NCBI RefSeq assembly: GCF_000022085.1
Contig: NC_011892.1
Coordinates: forward strand, 423,735 to 487,734
Origin: Methylobacterium nodulans ORS 2060
Lineage (GTDB): Bacteria; Pseudomonadota; Alphaproteobacteria; Rhizobiales; Beijerinckiaceae
Length of the DNA stretch: 64,000 nucleotides
Direction of reading: 5' to 3'
The notes beneath the pieces are model-generated. The model did no database searches, had not been told where the DNA came from, and worked only from the letters and a program-made list of their open reading frames with translations. This document shows positions 30,216-37,718 of this stretch, piece after piece. Position 1 is the first letter of the stretch. Every line of letters starts with the position of its first letter. The translations under genes and the position numbers were made by a program.

Positions 30216-31058
30216 TCAGTGCGAGAGGAGCAGGGGGACCGGGCAGGCGGTGAGGAGCGCCTCCGTCACCCCGCCGAGCACCATCTCGCGCAGGCGGGCA
30301 TGCACGAAGCCTCCCGCCACCATCAGGTCGGCGCGGGACAGGATCGCATGGCGCCGCAGCGTCTCGGCGACGCTCCCCTCCTCCATGGGCAGATCCACGA
30401 CCGTGACGGGCACGCCGTGGCGCGCGAGATAGGGGCCGAGTTCGGCGCCGGGAACCGTCTCCGAGAGGTCCTTCTCTCCGGTGACCGTCACGACGTGGAC
30501 CTCGCGGGCCCCACGCAGGAAGGGCAGCGCATCGCCGACCGCGCGCGCCGCGGGGGCGCTGCCGTCCCAGGCGACCACGATCCGCTCCGCCGTGAACGCC
30601 TCCGCGGCGGGCGGGACGACCAGCAGGGGGCGGCCGCAATAGAGGATCAGATCCTCGATCAGGCCGCGCCGCGCCGCAACGAAATTCGGCTCCGCATCGA
30701 GCACGGTGACGTCGTGGATGCGCGCCTGGGCGGCGAGGCTCCCGAAGAGCTCGTTCGCGGTGAGGTGCCGCGCCCGTGTGGTGCAGCGCAGGCCAGCCGC
30801 CGACGCGTCGGCCCGCGCCCGCTCCGCCGCCGCCGCGGCGAGGCTGCGCAGCCGGCGGTTCTCGGCGGCCACCAGCGAGGCCGCAAAGCCGCTGATCCAG
30901 GCATTCGGCACGACGATGTCCACCGTCATCGCATGCACGGTGACGTGGGCCTCGGCCTGCAGAGCCAGGGAGAAGCCATAGGCGAGCGCCGCCGAGGGTT
31001 CCTGTGTGCCGATGGCCTCCGTCACTCCGATGAGGACGCTCTTGATCGATGCAATCAT
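30216..31058 (-). CDS. Universal stress protein with two Usp domains
   Basis: ATG 31058 gives 280 residues. The open frame extends upstream to 31172, but that part is basic and has no start signal. Two tandem Usp units are visible. The first starts IKSVLIGVTE and ends DLILYCGRPLLVVPP; the second starts AERIVVAWDGSAPAARAVGD and ends with LMVAGGFVHARLREMVLGGV then CPVPLLLSH. The second unit keeps the ATP-binding G-x2-G-x9-G-like end. Such tandem Usp proteins are often induced at low oxygen or in stationary phase. It is the first gene of the leftward unit with phosphoketolase and is divergent from the P1B-5 ATPase. Confidence 0.9.
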   Translation of the reverse strand: MIASIKSVLIGVTEAIGTQEPSAALAYGFSLALQAEAHVTVHAMTVDIVVPNAWISGFAASLVAAENRRLRSLAAAAAERARADASAAGLRCTTRARHLTANELFGSLAAQARIHDVTVLDAEPNFVAARRGLIEDLILYCGRPLLVVPPAAEAFTAERIVVAWDGSAPAARAVGDALPFLRGAREVHVVTVTGEKDLSETVPGAELGPYLARHGVPVTVVDLPMEEGSVAETLRRHAILSRADLMVAGGFVHARLREMVLGGVTEALLTACPVPLLLSH

Positions 31059-31274
31059 CGCGACGCTGCCTTCCCCAGCACGGCGCCCGTTCCGACGGGC
31101 CCATATCCCGCACCGACCGCGATGATGCCGTGTCCGCGGCGCCGGGCATTGATCCTGCGCAAGCCCCACCAAACAGGGGTTGCAGTGTGGCTATCGCGTG
31201 TCCGCCCAGCCCAGACACGTGCGAACCGACCGGAGCCAGGCATCCGTCAGAAGCAAAGAGCCCGGGGCGGCGAT

Positions 31275-31288
31275 CTGATCCAGATCAA
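31275..31288. promoter_or_regulatory. FNR/FixK-like box in the divergent intergenic region
   Basis: CTGAT-CCAG-ATCAA differs from the TTGAT-N4-ATCAA consensus at one base. It is centred about 70-95 bp before the possible ATPase starts (31351, 31375) and ~220 bp before the universal stress start. A Crp/Fnr-family regulator (FixK, Anr or FNR type) would be the expected binder, giving low-oxygen induction. Confidence 0.5.
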
Positions 31289-31374
31289 GCTGCGTTTCGA
31301 TCGCAGCTCCTAACGTTTGCCGCAAGGAGCCCGATCGGAGCGGCAGGCCAGTGGCGGAAGGCGGCGATGCATTG

Positions 31375-33783
31375 ATGCCGCTGGACTTGCGCCTGGAAGA
31401 GGTGATGCGGGGGCGGTCAGGGATCATCCGTCAGGCGGAGCCAACTCCGGTCATGGCCGAGCACAAGCGCATCCTGGATCTCGCACTGCTGGCCTTCGCT
31501 CTTGCGGGACTGGCCGCCGGACTGGTGGCACGAGGGCTGCACCAGGATGACTGGGCAGCCTGGCTGTTCCTGGCCGGTACCGTGCCGGTGCTCGTCGCCG
31601 TCCTAGCCGACAGCGCCGCGAGCCTGCTGCGGCGAGAGGTTGGGCTCGACATCATCGCACTCGTCTCCATCGGCGGGGCCCTCCTGCTTCACGAGTACGT
31701 CGCCGCAGCCGTCATCGGACTGATGCTCTCGGGCGGCCGGGCACTGGAGGATTTCGCCGATGCGCGGGCGCGCCGGGAAATGTCCGCACTCCTCGCTCGC
31801 GTGCCGAGAACGGCAAACCTCTACGAGGCAGAGCAGCTCAAGGCCGTGCCGCTCGAGAGCGTGCGAGCCGGGGACCGCCTCCTCGTGCGAGCGGGAGAGA
31901 CAGTTCCCGTCGACGGCATCGTGAGCGGAGGCACGGCCGTGCTCGACGAGGCGGCTCTGACGGGTGAGTCGCTGCCTGTGACGCGGGCCCGGAGCGAGCG
32001 TCTGCGCAGCGGCAGCATCAATGCCGGCGCCCCGTTCGACATGGCCGCAACGTCCAGCGCGGCCGACAGCACCTTCGCCGGCATTGTCCGCCTCGTCCAA
32101 GCCGCGCAGGAAGCCAAAGCGCCGTCGGCCCGCCTCGCCGATCGAGCCGCCTTCGTGTTCACGCCGCTGGCGATCGCCCTCGCCGGCGCTGCCTGGGCCT
32201 GGAGCGGAGACCCGGTGCGTGGTCTCGCCGTCCTGGTCGTTGCCACGCCCTGTCCGCTGATCCTCGCTGTGCCCGTCGCCATTGTCTCGGGCCTGTCGCG
32301 TTGCGCCGGACGTGGCGTGCTGGTCAAGGGCGGCGGTGCGCTGGAGCAACTGGCGCGGTTGCGGACGCTGTACCTGGATAAGACCGGTACGCTGACCGGC
32401 GGCCAAGCCCGGGTGGTTGCCGTCGAGACGGAGACGGGAGTGGCGAGCGACGAGGTCCTGCGGGTCGCTGCGAGCCTCGACCAACTCTCCCAGCACGTGA
32501 TCGCCGAGGCTGTTGTCGCGGCGGCCCGTCGCCGCGGCTTGGAGTTGTGCCTCCCGACGAATGTGGAAGAGGAGCCCGGTGCGGGTCTGACAGGCAACCT
32601 GGAGGGCCGGTGCGTTTCGGTGGGGAGCTACGCCTACGTCTCGGCCCGGGCCGGGCAGTCCGATTGGAGCGGGCGCTTCCTGAGGCGCATGGGCTATGAA
32701 GGGGCAACGGGCGTCTTCGTCGCCGCGGAGGGCCGGATGCTGGGCGCAATCCTGCTCGCCGACGAGATCCGCGCGGATTCCGCCCGGGCTCTGCGCCTGC
32801 TGCGCCGGGCCGGCATCGGCCGTGTGGTCATGCTGACCGGCGACCGGCACGACGCCGCCGAGCGGATCGGATCAGCTCTCGGCGTGGACGAGGTCCGGGC
32901 CGAGCAGCAGCCGCAGGACAAGCTCGCGGCCATTGCCGAGGCGAAGACGCAGGGGATCTGCGCCATGGTCGGTGACGGCGTGAACGACGCTCCCGCTCTG
33001 GCCGCCGCCGATATCGGGATCGCCATGGGCGCGCGCGGCTCGGGTGCCTCGTCGGAGGCAGCGTCCGTCGTCCTCCTGGTCGACCGTCTCGATCGCTTGG
33101 CAGACGCGCTTGCCATCGCTCAAGGGGCCCGTCGAATTGCCCTCCGGAGCGTGTGGATCGGCATGGGACTGTCCATCGCAGCCATGGTCGTGGCTGCTCT
33201 CGGGCTCCTTCCGCCCGTGGCCGGAGCTCTGCTGCAGGAGGCCATCGACGTCGCCGCCATTTTCAACGCGCTCCGGGTGCTGCGGGTCCGCATTCCCGGG
33301 CGTCCTCAGGTCAGCCTTCCACTTGCGGAGGTCACGCGCCTGAAGGAGGAGCACGAGCGCCTCATCGGCCCTCTCGCCCGGCTGCGCGCGGTCGCGGACC
33401 AACTGGCAACACTGCCGCCCGACGAGGCGGCCGTGGCGCTGAGGGAGGTCGAGAACCTCGTGCGCGAACGGCTTCTGCGGCACGAGCGCGAGGATGACCT
33501 TCAGCTCTATCCACGCATCGAGCGGGCGCTCGGGGGCGACGATCCGATCGCGGCGATGCACCGAACCCATCGCGAGGTGCAGGAACTGGGCAGCGTGCTG
33601 ACCCGGATGGTGGGGGAGTTGCCACCCGAAGGCATCGACTTGCCTGCGCTGAACGACTTCCGGCGCGTGCTCTACGGGCTCGACGCCATACTGCGGCTCC
33701 ACTTTGCGCAGGAGGACGAACTGTACCACGGCCTCGCCAGCACCGAAGCCGTCCGGCCCGAAAGCCAAGCGGCGCCTGCCTGA
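31375..33783 (+). CDS. P1B-5-type heavy-metal ATPase with C-terminal hemerythrin domain
   Basis: From ATG 31375 (or GTG 31351) the protein has about 800 residues. The N-terminal transmembrane part has no CxxC metal domain. Then come the actuator ALTGESLPV, the TM4 metal motif TPCPLI (TPC, not CPC or SPC), the phosphorylation site LYLDKTGTLTGG, a VMLTGDRH block and hinge MVGDGVNDAPALAAADIGIA. The last ~150 residues form a hemerythrin-like four-helix bundle (KEEHERLIGP, LLRHEREDDLQLYPRIERAL, HRTHREVQELGSV, LHFAQEDELYHGL). TPC plus hemerythrin defines the P1B-5 group, which includes the Ni/Fe exporter Nia of Sinorhizobium. It is therefore likely a Ni2+/Fe2+ exporter, possibly sensing O2 or iron. 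Confidence 0.9.
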   Translation: MPLDLRLEEVMRGRSGIIRQAEPTPVMAEHKRILDLALLAFALAGLAAGLVARGLHQDDWAAWLFLAGTVPVLVAVLADSAASLLRREVGLDIIALVSIGGALLLHEYVAAAVIGLMLSGGRALEDFADARARREMSALLARVPRTANLYEAEQLKAVPLESVRAGDRLLVRAGETVPVDGIVSGGTAVLDEAALTGESLPVTRARSERLRSGSINAGAPFDMAATSSAADSTFAGIVRLVQAAQEAKAPSARLADRAAFVFTPLAIALAGAAWAWSGDPVRGLAVLVVATPCPLILAVPVAIVSGLSRCAGRGVLVKGGGALEQLARLRTLYLDKTGTLTGGQARVVAVETETGVASDEVLRVAASLDQLSQHVIAEAVVAAARRRGLELCLPTNVEEEPGAGLTGNLEGRCVSVGSYAYVSARAGQSDWSGRFLRRMGYEGATGVFVAAEGRMLGAILLADEIRADSARALRLLRRAGIGRVVMLTGDRHDAAERIGSALGVDEVRAEQQPQDKLAAIAEAKTQGICAMVGDGVNDAPALAAADIGIAMGARGSGASSEAASVVLLVDRLDRLADALAIAQGARRIALRSVWIGMGLSIAAMVVAALGLLPPVAGALLQEAIDVAAIFNALRVLRVRIPGRPQVSLPLAEVTRLKEEHERLIGPLARLRAVADQLATLPPDEAAVALREVENLVRERLLRHEREDDLQLYPRIERALGGDDPIAAMHRTHREVQELGSVLTRMVGELPPEGIDLPALNDFRRVLYGLDAILRLHFAQEDELYHGLASTEAVRPESQAAPA

Positions 33784-33914
33784 CAATGCCGGGCTTTGGC
33801 TTAAAGCCGGCTGACACTACGGGTGTCATCCTGGCCCCCCGGGCTAGGGCAAGCCCTCTTACTCCGCCCGGTCCAAATCCGGCCGATCAACTGAGCACCT
33901 CGGTGGGCAATGAA

Positions 33915-36797
33915 ATGACAGAGATCTGGTCGCCGGAGGCCCGCACCGAGTATCTCGAGCAGCAACCGGCAGAGCCCTATCGCCTCGGCACGGAAGAGGT
34001 CCTCACGGTCCTGTGCGTCGATAAAGGCGCTGGGCTGAGCCGGAGAGAAGCACGCTCGCGCCTTGAGCGCTGCGGCAAGAACGAACTGCGCGCTGAAGAG
34101 CCCGTGCCCGCATGGCGCAAGTTCCTCGCCCAGTTCACGGACGTCCTCGTCGTGCTGCTCCTCGTCGCTGCGGTCGTCTCCGCAGGGCTGTGGCTGTACG
34201 AGCGCGATGCCGCTCTGCCCTACGAAGCCATCGCGATCTTCGCCATCGTGCTTCTCAACGCGGTGATGGGCTACTGCCAGCAGGCACGTGCCGAGCAGGC
34301 CATCGCTGCCTTGCGGCAGATGTCGGCCGCGCAGGCGAGGGTCATTCGGGACGCGGTGCACCAGACCGTTCCGGCAGCGGAACTTGTGCCGGGTGACATC
34401 ATCCTTCTCGAAGAGGGCGACACCGTTCCGGCCGACGCACGCCTCATCCAGTCGACCGCGCTGCAAACCGCGGAAGCAGCCCTGACAGGCGAGAGCCTGC
34501 CGGTGCGCAAGGACACTGCGACCGTCACTGGCGAGGTGGAACTCGGCGACCGCCATAACATGATCTACAGCGGCACTGCAGTGACCTACGGGCGTGGGCT
34601 GGCCGCCGTGACAGCAACCGGAATGCGAACCGAGATGGGGCGCATCGCGGGAATGCTGAGGGCTGCGCAGGACGAGACCACGCCTCTGCAGACGGAACTC
34701 ACTCGCGTTGGCAAGCTGCTCGGGCTCGTCGTCATTGCAATTGCCGTCGTGATGATCGCGGCGATCCTCTTCGTCGAGGATATCCAGGGAGTCTCCGCCC
34801 TCTTCGATGTGCTCATCCTGGGTGTGGCGCTCGCGGTCGCGGCGGTTCCCGAAGGTTTGCCGGCGATTGTCACCGCGGCGCTATCCCTGGGCGTGCAACG
34901 CATGGCCCAGAAGAAGGCCATCGTGCGCCACCTCGCGGCCGTGGAGACCCTCGGCTCGGCCGAAGTCATCGCGACCGACAAGACCGGTACGCTCACCAAG
35001 AACGAGATGACCGTGCGCGCCGTCGCGACGGCAAGCGGGCACGTCACCGTCAGCGGTATCGGCTACGCTCCCGTGGGACAGCTTACCCGGGACGATGGCG
35101 GTGATCTCGACGAATTGCTTCGGTCCGAAGTTGAGTGTGCTCTCTTCGCTGCTGAACAGGCCAACAATGCTGCCCTGCAGGAGCACGACGGGCGCTGGAT
35201 CGTGCAGGGTGATCCGACCGAAGGTGCGCTGATCGTTGCGGCGCGCAAGGCGGGCCTGGAGGCCGCGGCACTCGGCAATCGCTTCGTGCGCATAGCCGAG
35301 ATTCCGTTCTCATCCGAGCGCAAGCTGATGAGCACGGTTCACAGCGATGCCGAACACCAAGAGCATGTCTTCATCGCCACGAAGGGCGCTCCGGATGTTC
35401 TGCTCGCACGCTGTTCACACGAGTTCGTGGGTCGGCACCCGCGCGCGCTGACGGAGGAGCGTCGCAACGAGATTTTGGCAACGAACGAGGAACTGGCCGG
35501 CAAAGCACTCCGGACGCTCGCGGTCGCCTCCCGCTCGCTCCCGAAGGACAATTTCGGGAGCTCCGCTCCGGACGACGCCGTCGAGCAGGATCTCGTCTTC
35601 CTGGGCCTGATCGGCATGATCGACCCGCCCCGTGAGGAGGCACGTGAGGCGGTCGCGCGTGCGAGAGCGGCCGGCATTCGCCCCATCATGATCACGGGCG
35701 ATCATCCGAGAACCGCTTCGGCGATCGCTGTCGAACTTGGCATCATGGCTGACACCCGCGCCGTCACGGGTGCCCAACTCGAAGGGATGTCGGACGAGGC
35801 GCTGGACCATGCCGTGCGCGACGTATCGGTCTATGCGCGGGTCAATCCCGAGCACAAGCTGAGGATCGTGCAGGCGCTGCAGCGTAACGGCCTGACCGTG
35901 GCCATGACCGGAGACGGAGTGAATGATGCTCCCGCGTTGAAAGCCGCTGATATCGGCGTGGCCATGGGCATGACCGGCACCGATGTGTCCAAGGAAGCGG
36001 CCGACATGGTGCTTGCCGACGACAACTTCGCAACCATTGTCGCAGCTGTCGAGGAAGGCCGAGGAATCTTCTCGAACATCCGTAAGTTTCTGCGATACCT
36101 TCTTTCGTCGAACATCGGTGAAGTCATGACCATGTTCTTCGGAGTCGTGCTGATTGAGGCGCTCGGACTATCCGGGGCGAGCGGTGACAAAGTCGTCCTT
36201 CCGCTGCTGGCCACGCAGATCCTCTGGATCAACTTCGTCACCGACGGCGCACCTGCTCTCGCCCTTGGTGTCGATCCTGTGGATCCGGCGGTGATGAGGC
36301 GGCCCCCTCGGCCGCGGGAAGAGGGAGTACTCACCCCCCGGACATGGGCAGGCATCATCTTTGTTGGTGTGGTGACGGCGGTCGGCACCTTGTTCGTGCT
36401 CGATGCCTCTCTTCCCGGAGGGCTTGTCGAAGGGTCGGGCACATTGCGTTATGCCCAAACGATGGCGTTCACGACGCTCGTGTTGTTTCAGCTTTTTAAC
36501 GTGTTCAACGCGCGCTCGGACGAGGGAAGCGCATTTGAGGGGCTTGATCGGAATGCCTGGCTCTGGGGCGCGATCGCATTGGCGCTCCTCCTGCAAATCG
36601 CGGTCATCTACATTCCCTTCCTTCAGAAGGCGTTCTCGACCGTGAGCCTGAGCGTCTGTGACTGGTTGTTCTGTACGGCTGTCGCAAGCTCGGTGCTGTT
36701 ACTGCGCGAGCTGAGTAAAGTGGTGACCCGCGCGATGGACAGGCGCCACAGCTGCATACCAGATCGACTGAGGGGCGCAGGATCGATGAATAGCTGA
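33915..36797 (+). CDS. P2A-type cation-transporting ATPase (Ca2+-ATPase-like)
   Basis: ATG 33915 gives 960 residues; the frame is open from 33786, but that stretch is proline-rich and unlike the family. Domains in order: cation ATPase N-terminus (YRLGTEEVLTVL), TM1-2, actuator TAEAALTGESLPVRKD, TM4 VPEGLPAIVTAALSLG, phosphorylation site ATDKTGTLTKNEMTV near residue 354, nucleotide domain, hinge AMTGDGVNDAPALKAADIGV, then TM5-10 with LLSSNIGEVMTMFFGV and ILWINFVTDGAPALALGVDP. The TM4 and TM6 acidic residues fit calcium or a similar cation. It follows the P1B-5 gene by 131 bp on the same strand and may be cotranscribed. Confidence 0.92.
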   Translation: MTEIWSPEARTEYLEQQPAEPYRLGTEEVLTVLCVDKGAGLSRREARSRLERCGKNELRAEEPVPAWRKFLAQFTDVLVVLLLVAAVVSAGLWLYERDAALPYEAIAIFAIVLLNAVMGYCQQARAEQAIAALRQMSAAQARVIRDAVHQTVPAAELVPGDIILLEEGDTVPADARLIQSTALQTAEAALTGESLPVRKDTATVTGEVELGDRHNMIYSGTAVTYGRGLAAVTATGMRTEMGRIAGMLRAAQDETTPLQTELTRVGKLLGLVVIAIAVVMIAAILFVEDIQGVSALFDVLILGVALAVAAVPEGLPAIVTAALSLGVQRMAQKKAIVRHLAAVETLGSAEVIATDKTGTLTKNEMTVRAVATASGHVTVSGIGYAPVGQLTRDDGGDLDELLRSEVECALFAAEQANNAALQEHDGRWIVQGDPTEGALIVAARKAGLEAAALGNRFVRIAEIPFSSERKLMSTVHSDAEHQEHVFIATKGAPDVLLARCSHEFVGRHPRALTEERRNEILATNEELAGKALRTLAVASRSLPKDNFGSSAPDDAVEQDLVFLGLIGMIDPPREEAREAVARARAAGIRPIMITGDHPRTASAIAVELGIMADTRAVTGAQLEGMSDEALDHAVRDVSVYARVNPEHKLRIVQALQRNGLTVAMTGDGVNDAPALKAADIGVAMGMTGTDVSKEAADMVLADDNFATIVAAVEEGRGIFSNIRKFLRYLLSSNIGEVMTMFFGVVLIEALGLSGASGDKVVLPLLATQILWINFVTDGAPALALGVDPVDPAVMRRPPRPREEGVLTPRTWAGIIFVGVVTAVGTLFVLDASLPGGLVEGSGTLRYAQTMAFTTLVLFQLFNVFNARSDEGSAFEGLDRNAWLWGAIALALLLQIAVIYIPFLQKAFSTVSLSVCDWLFCTAVASSVLLLRELSKVVTRAMDRRHSCIPDRLRGAGSMNS

Positions 36798-36816
36798 AGG
36801 ATGACGACACTAGAGC

Positions 36817-36856
36817 GCTCCCCGCCGAAGTGGATACCGGTTCGGCGTGAGGGAGC
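36817..36856. repeat. Interspersed palindromic element, second copy
   Basis: The dyad GCTCCC...GGGAGC with inner CGCCGAA...TTCGGCG encloses the same core GAAGTGGATACCGGTTC (36827-36843) as at 26155. The arms differ in sequence but stay self-complementary, which points to selection on the hairpin and not only on the sequence. Confidence 0.7.
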
Positions 36857-36876
36857 ACGAAAAATAAAAGGCTTAG

Positions 36877-36912
36877 GAGCCGTGCCCGTTTCCGTTGAAA
36901 CGGGCACGGCTC
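36877..36912. terminator. Perfect 16-bp hairpin between the ATPase and HAD genes
   Basis: GAGCCGTGCCCGTTTC and GAAACGGGCACGGCTC are separated by CGTT. There is no long T run, but strength and position suit the end of the ATPase transcript. A similar GAGCCGTGCCCG motif recurs near 51145. Confidence 0.65.
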
Positions 36913-36989
36913 TCGTCAGCCGGACGCCCGCGTTGGGAAGAGGGACAAGGATCGCCAATTGACAAGCACGCGCATTGGAGGAGGTCACG

Positions 36990-37718
36990 ATGACATCGTC
37001 CAAGACAAAGCCGGATGCCGTCGACAGGGCCTGCATCTTTGACGTCGATGGTGTCCTGCTTGCCTCCCCGCACGAGCGTGCGTGGCGCGAGGCGCTCCGC
37101 GGTTTCGCCGATCCATCGCGCTTCACCACCGCCCTGTATCAGGCCTATGTCGCCGGCAAGCCGCGGCTCGACGGCGCCTTTGCGGGCCTGACCGCCTTGG
37201 GTTTACCCGATGCGCAGCGCCTTGCGGCGGCATATGGCGAGGCAAAGCAGCGTTGCCTGGACAGGATCATCGCAGCCGAGGGCGTCGCGGCATTTCCCGA
37301 TGCCCTCCGCTTCGTCCGAGCCCTCACCGAGCGGGGCTGGCGGTTGGCGGCAGCCTCATCCTCGAAGAATGCCGAGAGGATGATGCGGCTGGTGCTCCTG
37401 CACGAGGGCCGGACGCTCCTCGATGCCTTCGTGGTGACCGTCTGCGGTCGCGACCTGCGGCACGGCAAACCCGACCCGGAGATCTTCCTCCTGGCCGCCG
37501 CCGAATTGCAGGTCGGTCCGATGCGATGCATCGTGTTCGAGGATGCGCCTGCGGGCATCCAGGCCGCGCGCGCGGGCCATATGACCGCGATTGGCGTCGC
37601 CAGGCTCGGCGATGCAGCGGGATTGTGGGCAGCCGGCGCCCACCGCGTCGTGGCGAGCCTCGACGAACTCTGCATCGACGACCTCGTCCTGCATCAGCCT
37701 TCCGGAGAAGCGGCATGA
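36990..37718 (+). CDS. pgmB: HAD hydrolase, beta-phosphoglucomutase-like
   Basis: ATG 36990 follows GGAGGAGGTCACG and gives 242 residues. Motif I is CIFDVDGVLLASP, motif II AAASSSKNAERM, motif III GKPDPEIFLLAAAEL, and motif IV VFEDAPAGIQAARAG. A helical cap lies between motifs I and II. The stop overlaps the GH65 start as ATGA. Pairing with a GH65 phosphorylase is the classic arrangement for beta-phosphoglucomutase, which turns beta-glucose 1-phosphate into glucose 6-phosphate. A sugar-phosphatase role is the main alternative. Confidence 0.82.
   Translation: MTSSKTKPDAVDRACIFDVDGVLLASPHERAWREALRGFADPSRFTTALYQAYVAGKPRLDGAFAGLTALGLPDAQRLAAAYGEAKQRCLDRIIAAEGVAAFPDALRFVRALTERGWRLAAASSSKNAERMMRLVLLHEGRTLLDAFVVTVCGRDLRHGKPDPEIFLLAAAELQVGPMRCIVFEDAPAGIQAARAGHMTAIGVARLGDAAGLWAAGAHRVVASLDELCIDDLVLHQPSGEAA

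Noticed and set aside
28256..30253. 665-codon open frame on the plus strand
   Set aside because: Antisense of phosphoketolase, whose motifs are unambiguous on the other strand.
37082..37714. Upstream extension of the GH65 frame
   Set aside because: It overlaps the HAD gene entirely in another frame; the ATGA overlap at 37715 is the natural start.
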